From positions 1 through 64,000 of the forward strand of contig NZ_CAMQZG010000009.1 of NCBI RefSeq assembly GCF_947039605.1: a stretch of 64,000 nt of DNA, written 5' to 3'. The DNA is from an uncultured Clostridium sp. (GTDB taxonomy: Bacteria; Bacillota; Clostridia; Clostridiales; Clostridiaceae). The translations under genes and the position numbers were made by a program. The notes under the pieces are model-generated. The model saw only the letters and a program-made list of their open reading frames with translations. It made no database searches and was not told the origin of the DNA. This document shows, piece after piece, positions 28,774 to 36,843 of this stretch (position 1 is its first letter; each line of letters starts with the position of its first letter).

Positions 28774-29481
28774 TTAATTTTTTGAATAATTAAGTTTTCC
28801 TATATAAGGAGGCATTTCAATTTTATCTAAAACTGTTATTTCAGCTTGTATTCCTCTATTCATAAGTCTTTTAAGAGTTCCTTCTTCTGATAGTAAACTT
28901 GCATTTAACATGTCCTTATCTCCAATTATTTTTACATAAAAAGGTGCAGGCACTCGTACATAATTCACCTTTAAAAATTGACCACCACAAACAACTGAAG
29001 TATTATTAATAATTCTTTTACCATTAATAGCTATAGCCTCTGCCCCTGCTATCTTAATATCATTTAAAAGTTCACTCATATCATTATCATGTATTGTTCT
29101 TTGTTGAACAAGAAAACTATCTTGTTCATCTACTTTTGTCCCTACACCATCCTCTAACTTTAAAATAACCCCCTCACCCTCTATCTTTGTAACGCCTAAT
29201 AAATTCTCATTATTTAATAGTTCTTCTTCTAACATATCTATCTCACTAGTTTCTGTGTCAAAATTATTATATTCTTTAAATTTCTTAGATAATTCATCTG
29301 ACTCTTTTTTCAATCTATTGATATCAGATAATAAACTCGTTCTCTTTTCATAAGCATCTTGATATTCCTGAATACTTATTTGTTTTTCTCTTTCTCCAGA
29401 TATACCTAAATTTATAGAAAATAATATTCCTAAAATAATTGCTGCAATAAATAAAAAAAAATTTATCTCTCTATTATTCAT
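28774..29481 (-). CDS. DUF881 family protein (YlxW/YlxX-like), copy 2
   Basis: A 235-residue protein with an N-terminal membrane helix (about residues 7-25), a coiled coil (about 35-80) and a C-terminal DUF881 domain including EGVILKLEDGVG, GAEAIAINGKRI and VPAPFYVKIIGD. The family lies beside divIB and sbp in Firmicutes; its function is unknown. It starts immediately after the sbp gene. The next gene is yggS; ftsA, ftsZ and the sigE/sigG genes, which usually follow in Bacillus, are missing. Confidence 0.88.
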   Translation of the reverse strand: MNNREINFFLFIAAIILGILFSINLGISGEREKQISIQEYQDAYEKRTSLLSDINRLKKESDELSKKFKEYNNFDTETSEIDMLEEELLNNENLLGVTKIEGEGVILKLEDGVGTKVDEQDSFLVQQRTIHDNDMSELLNDIKIAGAEAIAINGKRIINNTSVVCGGQFLKVNYVRVPAPFYVKIIGDKDMLNASLLSEEGTLKRLMNRGIQAEITVLDKIEMPPYIGKLNYSKN

Positions 29482-29823
29482 TTATTCCCTCTTCCTTGCT
29501 TTATCTAGCAGAACTCTTCTTATAATCGCAAAGTTTTCAAATATTCTTCTTCCAAAAACTATTACTGCCGCAAAATGAAGTGGTATACCAAGTTTTTCTC
29601 CAATATATACAAGTATAGCTGCAAGCACCGCATTTCCAAGAAATCCACTTATAAATATATCTGTCTTGAAGTTTTTTGAAAACATAGCCCTAACTGCTCC
29701 AAATACCGAATCAAGTGCTGCAAGTATAGCTATAGAAACATATGGTGAGAATTTATCTGGTATATGCCCTGGTGAAATCATTCCTAAAATTATTCCTATT
29801 AATAATCCTGTAAAAACTACCAT
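29482..29823 (-). CDS. sbp: Small basic protein Sbp (DUF1290)
   Basis: A 113-residue membrane protein with three or four hydrophobic helices and the family pattern GHIPDKFSPYVSIAILAALDSVFGAVRAMF. Its role is unknown; in Bacillus it lies between ylxX and ftsA. The last part is basic (RRVLLDKARKRE). It sits between two DUF881 genes with 9 and 0 base gaps. Confidence 0.88.
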   Translation of the reverse strand: MVVFTGLLIGIILGMISPGHIPDKFSPYVSIAILAALDSVFGAVRAMFSKNFKTDIFISGFLGNAVLAAILVYIGEKLGIPLHFAAVIVFGRRIFENFAIIRRVLLDKARKRE

Positions 29824-29832
29824 AGCTCCCCC

Positions 29833-30555
29833 TTACTCTTTTTCATCAGACTTTTTTAAATAATCTGATGAAAGTGCTACATTACTTTTTTCTATTTTCA
29901 AATTTTTAAGTTCCTCAATTTTCACATCATAATTTATTAAATCACCAAACTCTAGTTGTCTTGGAAATATTATTCCTTGCTTTAAGCTATTTATATTTCC
30001 AATAGCTTTTACCTCAATTGGTTTTAGAGCAGAAATTCTTCCCTCATCTCCAATCCAAATAAAATTACTAGCATCTTTTATACCTGTTTGTTGAGTTATT
30101 CTATACCCATTTATAGAAATTGCCTGTGCACCTGAAAAATTTATAAGATTTACTAAATGTGTAAGTTCATGTTCTTTTATCAAATTAGGATTTTGTCCTA
30201 TCACAAGAGGTGACTTTAATGTTAATGTTACTGTAATCCCTTCACCTTGAACATCTTCTTGTCCTAAAATCATTCTTGTTTTATCTAAACTTTCCTTTAT
30301 TGATTTATCAACATCTCCCTCTACAACAGCTTTTTTTTCTATTTCATCAAGCTTATCTGATAAAACCTTATTCTTTGTAGCTAATTCTTCTTTTTCACTA
30401 TTCAAATTATCAATTTCTAATAATATTTCTTCTTTATCACTGCTATTTAAACCACTTGAATTTTTGTTATCTATACTTTTCAATTGATAAACTATCATAA
30501 ACCCAAGTGCTGCACAAACTATTCCAATAGATATTTCTGAAGATATTTTTTTCAT
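29833..30555 (-). CDS. DUF881 family protein (YlxW/YlxX-like), copy 1
   Basis: A 240-residue paralogue of the DUF881 gene at 28774. It has one N-terminal membrane helix (about residues 7-25), a charged coiled coil (about 35-85), and a DUF881 domain with GEGITVTLTLKSP, INFSGAQAISINGYRI and IEVKAIGNINSLKQG. I choose ATG 30555 because GAGGGGG lies five bases upstream; the longer start at 30573 would place the Shine-Dalgarno inside the gene. It follows divIB by 36 bases. Confidence 0.87.
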   Translation of the reverse strand: MKKISSEISIGIVCAALGFMIVYQLKSIDNKNSSGLNSSDKEEILLEIDNLNSEKEELATKNKVLSDKLDEIEKKAVVEGDVDKSIKESLDKTRMILGQEDVQGEGITVTLTLKSPLVIGQNPNLIKEHELTHLVNLINFSGAQAISINGYRITQQTGIKDASNFIWIGDEGRISALKPIEVKAIGNINSLKQGIIFPRQLEFGDLINYDVKIEELKNLKIEKSNVALSSDYLKKSDEKE

Positions 30556-30591
30556 AATTCCCCCTCTTGCCAAAACTCTCTTTACTAACTT

Positions 30592-31515
30592 TTATTCCCC
30601 TTGTAACTCGACATTTGACCTATTTTCAACTTCTGTTGTTTCTAGCACTTCTAATCCCTCTCCCTCTATCTGTGTTGGCATTTCCTCTACTTCTGTAACT
30701 TGTCCATTATCTAAAGTTGGCGCATCTTCTTTTTTGTCTTTAGCATTATTTTTTATAACTGGTTGACTAGGCACGCTTATATCTATATACCCATCAACTA
30801 AATTAACTTTATTTGAATTTAATATTTCCATAGCAATCTTATATTTTTCATCAAGTTCGCTAATCTCACCTAAAATAATTTCAACATCATTTTTATATAT
30901 ACTAACATCATTTTTATCAGATAAATCTATCTTACTAAATATGCTATCCTTATTTTTATCTATTAAATTCTGTGCAAGTTCATATGCCACTCTTGAAATC
31001 TCATCACTTAAAGTAATTCTTTCTCCAATTGTTATTGAATCAATCTTAATACCTTTAACTTCAACTAAAGATAAATTTTCATCACTATCTACAATATCCA
31101 TAATATAAAGTTCATTATTTAGTATATAAACTTTTTCATCTAACTTCATTTTATAGAACATCTTTCTCTCAGTTACTTTTACATCTATCCCATTTGGAAT
31201 TGTTCGTTTAACATCTGCTGTTTGTATGTACGGATTTTCTAAAATTTTTCTTTTAACTTCATTTGTGTCCAATAAAAATATATTTTTTCCAAGAACAAAT
31301 TTATTATTTAATACTCCCTCTTTTTTAATCATTTTATTGCCGCTTATTTTTACTAATTTCACCTCAAACATAGGTGCTTTAAAAATAGTAATCACTCCAC
31401 TAACTAAAAATAATAATGTTATAAATGCTATTTTTTTTCTTTTTCTAGCTCTATCTTGTTTTTTAAAATAAGCATTAACTTTACCACTTACTTTTCTATT
31501 CTTCATTTTCTTCAT
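30592..31515 (-). CDS. divIB: Cell division protein FtsQ/DivIB
   Basis: DivIB links the division machinery to septal wall synthesis with FtsL and DivIC. The 307-residue protein has a basic cytoplasmic start (KKMKNRKVSGKVNAYFKKQDRARKRKK), a membrane helix (about residues 30-47), a POTRA domain (VKLVKISGNKMIKKEGVLNN...NPYIQTADVKRTIPNGIDVKVTERK) and an acidic Thr/Glu-rich tail. ATG 31515, with AAGGGG upstream, is preferred to the ORF start at 31569. It is separated from spoVE by a terminator and so probably has its own promoter. Confidence 0.9.
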   Translation of the reverse strand: MKKMKNRKVSGKVNAYFKKQDRARKRKKIAFITLLFLVSGVITIFKAPMFEVKLVKISGNKMIKKEGVLNNKFVLGKNIFLLDTNEVKRKILENPYIQTADVKRTIPNGIDVKVTERKMFYKMKLDEKVYILNNELYIMDIVDSDENLSLVEVKGIKIDSITIGERITLSDEISRVAYELAQNLIDKNKDSIFSKIDLSDKNDVSIYKNDVEIILGEISELDEKYKIAMEILNSNKVNLVDGYIDISVPSQPVIKNNAKDKKEDAPTLDNGQVTEVEEMPTQIEGEGLEVLETTEVENRSNVELQGE

Positions 31516-31680
31516 GCTTTTCCCCTTAACATAATAAGTATAAGTAAATAATATCATTTTAAATTGCACTTTTCATTACTTTTTTGTGAAATTTTGTTAT
31601 ATTTAATAATCTTAACGTATATTTTTCATTCATTTTTTAAAAATTATTCTACATTAACTATAATTTAATAAAAAAAATAA

Positions 31681-31721
31681 AAACCACACGCAATAAACTT
31701 TACATTTATTAAGTGTGGTTT
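31681..31721 (-). terminator. Terminator after spoVE
   Basis: A 9-bp GC-containing stem (31681-31689 with 31713-31721) encloses a second small stem, and the minus strand continues with TTATTTTTTTTATT. It ends the rsmH-to-spoVE cluster before divIB. Confidence 0.9.
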
Positions 31722-31727
31722 TTAAAT

Positions 31728-32864
31728 TTATGCTCTTTTTTCACATTGACGAGATATATTAAGTAAAATCCCCATTGCAAATAAATTAATTACAAGTGCT
31801 GTTCCTCCATAACTTATAAATGGAAGTGGTACCCCCGTAACTGGCATTGAACCAGTTACAACAGCTATATTTATTATAGCTTGTATAGCAATTATAGATG
31901 TTATTCCAAGTGCTAAAAGCGTTCCATAAACATCCTTTGCTGTAACAGAGATTATTATCCCTCTATAGATAAATATAAGAAATAGTACTATAACAAAAAC
32001 ACATCCTATAAGCCCAAGTTCTTCTCCTATTATAGAGAATATAAAATCATTATGTGGTTCTGGCATATACATAGTTTTCTGTCTTGACTCCCCAAGACCA
32101 AGCCCAACTACTCCTCCCGAGCCTAATGCATAAAATGATTGAATAACTTGATATCCTTTTCCTGCTGCATCTTTCCATGGATCTACAAAGTTAAATACTC
32201 TTGCTATTCTAAATGGCTCAAGGGCAATAGCCCCTATTAATACAGGTATTGCTGATGAGAATATCAAAAGCATATGTTTAATTTTTGCACCAGCTGCAAA
32301 AATTAATATAATACCTGATACTCCTGTTACAATTGCAATACTAAGACTTTTTTGAGCAACTATCATACCTGCAAAGAATACTATTCCTAATAAAACAGGA
32401 AGTACTCCTTTTCTAAAACTTTTAATTTTTATTCCCATTCTTGAAAGTTCAACTGCTGCAAATAAAACTACTGCATATTTAACAAACTCTGATGGCTGAA
32501 CTGTAATTGGTCCAAACTTTAACCATCTTGTAGCACCATATGCTGAATGTGTAATTCCAGGAATCTTTAATATTGTTATACCTATTGCAATAAAAGATAC
32601 TATCAAACCAAGTCTTGCAAATTTTCTATATTTTTTATAGTCTATACGTGAAATTAATACCATTCCACAAAACCCTATAAATCCAAAGCCAGCTTGCCTA
32701 ATAAAGAAATACATACTATTATCTTCGCTTATTATCGCCTTATAAAAACTTGCACTATATACCATTATTATCCCAAAGGATAATAAAACTATTATTGTTG
32801 CAAATAAGATAAAATCGAAATTATCGTATTTATCTTTTTTGAATAACCCCTTAAAAACCTTCAT
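31728..32864 (-). CDS. spoVE: SEDS peptidoglycan polymerase SpoVE/FtsW
   Basis: A SEDS-family glycan polymerase that works with a class B PBP at the septum or in the spore cortex. The 378-residue protein has about ten membrane helices and the hallmark PEPHNDFIFSIIGEELGLIG segment near residues 271-290. I use ATG 32864, with GGAGGAG seven bases upstream, rather than the TTG one codon earlier. Only one SEDS gene is in this cluster, so SpoVE versus FtsW cannot be decided. It follows mraY directly: murD, which usually lies between them, is absent. Confidence 0.92.
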   Translation of the reverse strand: MKVFKGLFKKDKYDNFDFILFATIIVLLSFGIIMVYSASFYKAIISEDNSMYFFIRQAGFGFIGFCGMVLISRIDYKKYRKFARLGLIVSFIAIGITILKIPGITHSAYGATRWLKFGPITVQPSEFVKYAVVLFAAVELSRMGIKIKSFRKGVLPVLLGIVFFAGMIVAQKSLSIAIVTGVSGIILIFAAGAKIKHMLLIFSSAIPVLIGAIALEPFRIARVFNFVDPWKDAAGKGYQVIQSFYALGSGGVVGLGLGESRQKTMYMPEPHNDFIFSIIGEELGLIGCVFVIVLFLIFIYRGIIISVTAKDVYGTLLALGITSIIAIQAIINIAVVTGSMPVTGVPLPFISYGGTALVINLFAMGILLNISRQCEKRA

Positions 32865-32903
32865 CAATTCTCCTCCCTAAATATACCCTTTTCACCCTTT
32901 AAG

Positions 32904-33887
32904 TTATATTGATAAGAACCCTATAAAGCAAAGAATTACTGTTATGATAGAGAATACTGAAACTATTTTTGTTTCACTCCAACCATTATGTTCAAAATGG
33001 TGGTGTATTGGCGCCATCTTAAATATTCTTTTCTTTCTAAGTTTGTATGAACCTACTTGTAAAATAACTGATACTGTTTCAAGCACATATATTCCACCTA
33101 TTATAGCAAGTAAAATAGGCATTTTTAATAACAATGCTACTGTTGCAACTGCTCCTCCAAGTGCTAAAGACCCTGTATCCCCCATGAATACTCTAGCTGG
33201 GAAAGCGTTGAATTTAAGGAACCCAAGAAGTGCCCCTGCAAGTGCAACGCAGAATATTGCAAGACTCATATGTCCTGTATTATAACTTACTATAGCAAGG
33301 AATGTCCCTACTAAAACTGTTATTGAAGTTGCAAGACCATCTAAGCCATCTGTAAGGTTAACTGCATTACTTGCCCCTAAGAAGTAAACTATAACGAATG
33401 GTATATAAACCCATCCAAGATTTAAATCAAAACTTGTAAATGGAATATCTATAGTTGTTCCTACAGTTTTGCTTGCATAATAAGCTAATGCACCTGAGAC
33501 AATTAATAAAAGAATCATTTTTTGCCAAGCTCTAAGCCCTAAATTATTTCTGTGTATTATCTTAAGCATATCATCTAAGAATCCAACTATACCAAATCCT
33601 ATAAATGCTGCTACAACTGCAAATATTTCTGTCATATTTTTACTATCAGTAGCTAATCCAACTCCTATAGTTACTATGCTTGTTGCAATTATAAAGATTA
33701 TTCCACCCATTGTTGGTGTCCCTGCTTTTTTTAAGTGACTTTGTGGTCCATCTTCTCTGATATTCTGTCCAAATTTAAATTTGTGTAAAGTTGGAATAAA
33801 TATTGGTCCTATTATAACCGAAATTATAAATCCTAATATTAATGCCGTAAGTATTTTTCCATCTATTAAATTACTAATCATTCCCAT
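32904..33887 (-). CDS. mraY: Phospho-N-acetylmuramoyl-pentapeptide transferase MraY
   Basis: MraY makes lipid I by transferring phospho-MurNAc-pentapeptide to undecaprenyl phosphate. The 327-residue, ten-helix membrane protein has [10 protein letters not shown] (about residues 56-65), LDDMLK near 104-109, [10 protein letters not shown] near 177-186 and [15 protein letters not shown] near 290-304, all catalytic landmarks. The start at ATG 33887 lacks a close Shine-Dalgarno: the nearest, AGGAGG, is 36 bases upstream with a hairpin between. ATG 33881 is another option. Confidence 0.95.
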   Translation of the reverse strand: MGMISNLIDGKILTALILGFIISVIIGPIFIPTLHKFKFGQNIREDGPQSHLKKAGTPTMGGIIFIIATSIVTIGVGLATDSKNMTEIFAVVAAFIGFGIVGFLDDMLKIIHRNNLGLRAWQKMILLLIVSGALAYYASKTVGTTIDIPFTSFDLNLGWVYIPFVIVYFLGASNAVNLTDGLDGLATSITVLVGTFLAIVSYNTGHMSLAIFCVALAGALLGFLKFNAFPARVFMGDTGSLALGGAVATVALLLKMPILLAIIGGIYVLETVSVILQVGSYKLRKKRIFKMAPIHHHFEHNGWSETKIVSVFSIITVILCFIGFLSI

Positions 33888-33898
33888 GCTTTTACTGC

Positions 33899-33929
33899 TA
33901 CCTAAGCGTATTAGGTAACGTCACCTCCT
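33899..33929 (-). promoter_or_regulatory. mraY leader: distant Shine-Dalgarno and hairpin
   Basis: AGGAGG (minus strand, 33924-33929) is the only strong ribosome-binding sequence before mraY, yet it is 36 bases from the start codon. A perfect 7-bp hairpin (33899-33905 with 33911-33917, loop of five) lies between the two. The frame of mraY has a TGA right after this Shine-Dalgarno and no alternative start codon in between. Confidence 0.55.
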
Positions 33930-33939
33930 AATATGTTCT

Positions 33940-35295
33940 TTAAATTAATGCTTTTGTTATCTCTTCAAACTTTAACCCTCTTGAAGCCTTAATTAATACT
34001 ATATCATCTTTTTGGATATAATTCTTTAATTCTTCTATTAAAATTTGTTTATCTTCATATAAATTACAACCTTCTTCAAAACCTTCTTTTATAAACTGTG
34101 CAAATTCACCAAAAACAAATATTTTCTCAAGTCCTTTTTCTTTTGCATAAGCTCCTATTTCTCTATGAGCACGTTCTGACTCAGTTCCAAGTTCTCTCAT
34201 GGTCCCAAGTGCTGCAATTTTTTTTGCTCCATTTAATGAAACTAAAAGATCTATTGCTGATTTAACTGAATCAGGGCTTGAATTATAACAATCATCTAAA
34301 ACTTTAAATCCATCTGCATCTTTTAAATCAAGTCGCATTGATGTTACTTCTATATTTTCTATTCCATCTTGCATTTCCTCAATAGATACAAAAAGTTCCC
34401 TTGCAACACAGTAAGCAAGCATAAAGTTTCCTACATTGTGCTTTCCTGGCATAGATAGATTAAAACTTTTTCTTAACTTCCCGTCTACTATATCAAATGT
34501 TGAACTTAATTTGTTTAATTCAATATTTTCAGCCTTTGGATCTAGCTCTTTATTAAGTCCAGTTCTTATTAATTTATACTCATTTTTTTCAACTGTTTTT
34601 AACATATCATCATCAGCATTAATTATAAGAGTATTTTCTTTTATAAAGAAATCAACTATCTCCATCTTTGCTTTTAATATATTATCTCTTGTTTTTAAAT
34701 TTTCTATATGCGATAACCCAACATTTGTGATAACCGCAATCTCTGGTTTAGCAATTTGTGCAAGGAAGCTTATTTCCTTTAAATCACTCATACCCATTTC
34801 AAGTATTGCTATATCATATGTGCTATCAAGTTCTAAAATCATTAATGGAAGTCCAATATGATTATTAAAGTTCCCTTTTGTTTTAAATACTTTATATTTA
34901 GTACTTAACACAGATGACATTATATCCTTTGTTGATGTCTTACCAGTTGACCCAGTAACTCCTACTACCTTTATTCCAAGCTTGTTTCTATAAAAACTAG
35001 CAAGATGTGCAAGTGCTTTTTCTCCATTTTCAACTTTAATTACACCTACATTTCCATCTATACTATCTATATCAAAAAGAACACTTTCAACTATTACTAG
35101 TGATGCACCTTTATCAATAGCAGCTTTAGCATAGTTATTAGCATCAAAATTCTCACCTTTTAATGCAACAAATATACTACCCTCTTCTATCTTTCTAGTA
35201 TCTGTTGATACCATTTTTCCAAGATAAGCTTTTGGTTTTTTTATTTCTTCTCCATTAACAGCTTTTAAAATCTCTTCAAAGTTTAACTCTAACAT
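33940..35295 (-). CDS. murF: UDP-MurNAc-tripeptide:D-Ala-D-Ala ligase MurF
   Basis: MurF adds D-Ala-D-Ala to complete the UDP-MurNAc-pentapeptide. The 451-residue protein has the N-terminal substrate domain with VSTDTRKIEEGSIFVALKGENFD, the ATP-binding loop GVTGSTGKTSTKD near residues 112-124, GNFNNHIGLPL, and the C-terminal ligase domain with DDCYNSSPDSVKSAI. ATG is preceded by AAAGGAG. It follows murE by 13 bases. Confidence 0.96.
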   Translation of the reverse strand: MLELNFEEILKAVNGEEIKKPKAYLGKMVSTDTRKIEEGSIFVALKGENFDANNYAKAAIDKGASLVIVESVLFDIDSIDGNVGVIKVENGEKALAHLASFYRNKLGIKVVGVTGSTGKTSTKDIMSSVLSTKYKVFKTKGNFNNHIGLPLMILELDSTYDIAILEMGMSDLKEISFLAQIAKPEIAVITNVGLSHIENLKTRDNILKAKMEIVDFFIKENTLIINADDDMLKTVEKNEYKLIRTGLNKELDPKAENIELNKLSSTFDIVDGKLRKSFNLSMPGKHNVGNFMLAYCVARELFVSIEEMQDGIENIEVTSMRLDLKDADGFKVLDDCYNSSPDSVKSAIDLLVSLNGAKKIAALGTMRELGTESERAHREIGAYAKEKGLEKIFVFGEFAQFIKEGFEEGCNLYEDKQILIEELKNYIQKDDIVLIKASRGLKFEEITKALI

Positions 35296-35308
35296 ATAGA
35301 ACTCTCCT

Positions 35309-36754
35309 TTATTTATCTAATATTTCGTAAACTACTTTTCTTTCATCAAAATCGATTGTTTTATCTTTTAAAATTTGGTATGTTTCATGTCCCTTACCAG
35401 CAATTAAAATTACATCACCTTTTCTAGCTATAGTCATAGCTCTCTTTATAGCATCATATCTACTTTCTATAACTTCAAAATTTGTATTAATAAGTGGTTT
35501 AATTATATCTTCTATAATACTCATAGGTTCTTCTGATCTTGGATTATCTGATGTAATAACTGCAATATCTGATAAATCGCAAGCTATTTTCCCCATTTGA
35601 GGTCTTTTAACTTTATCTCTATCTCCACCACACCCTACAACAGTAATTATTTTCGCCTTAGCAAAACCTTGTATTGTTGAAAGTATATTTTCAAGGCCAT
35701 CTGGTGTATGTGCATAATCTATTATTATGTTGTAATCAAGATTTCTTTCTTTTGCTACCATTTCACATCTACCCGGAATTATGATATTACTAATTCCTTC
35801 TTTTATAGACTTTACATCTATCTCTAATGCAAATGCCATAAGAATAGTTCCTATTGCATTGTGTATATTATACTCACCTGGAATATTGATACTAAATTCT
35901 TCAACAATGTTATTAAGTCTTAATTTAAATTCTGACCCATTTTCACTCATTTTAATCTCAAAAGCTTTGAATTCTGAATCTTTATTTATTGAGAATGTCA
36001 TTTTTTTTGTATTAGTTTTATCTGCATCACTTGAAACTTGCATACCATACTCATCATCTAAATTGATAACTGATACTTTTGATCTTTCAAACATTTTAAA
36101 TTTTGCATTATAATAATTTTCAAATGTTTTATGGAAATCTAAATGATCTCTTGTAAGATTTGTAAATATCCCAACTTCATATTCAACTCCATAAACTCTA
36201 TCAAGGTCTAATGAGTGAGATGAAACTTCCATTATACAGTATTGTACTCCTTCATTTACCATTTGATTAAATAATTCTTGAAGCTCAAATGATTCTGGAG
36301 TTGTTCTCTGTGTTTCTATCTTTTTATCGCCAATATAATTTGCAATCGTTCCTATAAGTCCTACTTTATATCCTGCTTTTTCTAAAATTGCTTTCATTAT
36401 AAATGCTGAAGTTGTCTTTCCATTTGTCCCTGTAACTCCAAGTACTTTTAACTTATCTGTTGGATTTCCAAAGAAATTAGAGGCTACTACTGCTAATGCT
36501 TTTCTTGTATCTTCGACTTTAATAACTGTAATTCCATCTATCTCAACATCATCTGAAACAATTATAGCACTTGCACCTTTTGCCTTAGCATCTTTCACAA
36601 AACTATGTCCATCAACCTTAAAACCTTTTATGCAAACAAATAAATCTCCATCACTAACTTTTCTATTATCATAGCGTACACTATCTATGATTATGTTATC
36701 ATCACCTTGTATTACTTTATAATCTAAATTTTTTAATAATTCTTTTAAAAGCAT
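35309..36754 (-). CDS. murE: UDP-MurNAc-dipeptide:meso-diaminopimelate ligase MurE
   Basis: MurE adds the third residue of the peptidoglycan stem peptide. The 481-residue protein has the ATP-binding loop GVTGTNGKTTSAF near residues 107-119, TTPESFELQELF, and in the C-terminal domain DNPRSEEP near 404-411. The DNPR motif is the signature of meso-diaminopimelate specificity, as opposed to lysine. So the cell wall probably contains meso-DAP. ATG has AAGGAG upstream. A hairpin terminator separates it from the PBP gene before it. Confidence 0.96.
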   Translation of the reverse strand: MLLKELLKNLDYKVIQGDDNIIIDSVRYDNRKVSDGDLFVCIKGFKVDGHSFVKDAKAKGASAIIVSDDVEIDGITVIKVEDTRKALAVVASNFFGNPTDKLKVLGVTGTNGKTTSAFIMKAILEKAGYKVGLIGTIANYIGDKKIETQRTTPESFELQELFNQMVNEGVQYCIMEVSSHSLDLDRVYGVEYEVGIFTNLTRDHLDFHKTFENYYNAKFKMFERSKVSVINLDDEYGMQVSSDADKTNTKKMTFSINKDSEFKAFEIKMSENGSEFKLRLNNIVEEFSINIPGEYNIHNAIGTILMAFALEIDVKSIKEGISNIIIPGRCEMVAKERNLDYNIIIDYAHTPDGLENILSTIQGFAKAKIITVVGCGGDRDKVKRPQMGKIACDLSDIAVITSDNPRSEEPMSIIEDIIKPLINTNFEVIESRYDAIKRAMTIARKGDVILIAGKGHETYQILKDKTIDFDERKVVYEILDK

Positions 36755-36804
36755 GTCTTCACTCCTTAATTATTATGCTTGTGTTTTTAATTTAATTCAT
36801 AAAA

Positions 36805-36831
36805 ATTAGCATGTGTATTCCACATGCTAAT
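36805..36831 (-). terminator. Terminator between PBP gene and murE
   Basis: A perfect 11-bp stem (36805-36815 with 36821-36831, loop of five) is followed on the minus strand by TTTTTATG and further T-rich sequence, just after the PBP stop codon. murE may therefore have an extra promoter or rely on read-through. Confidence 0.8.
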
Positions 36832-36843
36832 TGAATAATCAAA

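Noticed and set aside
31516..31569. Eighteen-residue N-terminal extension of DivIB
   Set aside because: AAGGGG before ATG 31515 and the basic start of the family show the shorter form.
34436..34861. A 141-codon open frame on the plus strand
   Set aside because: Antisense to murF with no ribosome-binding site or recognisable motif.
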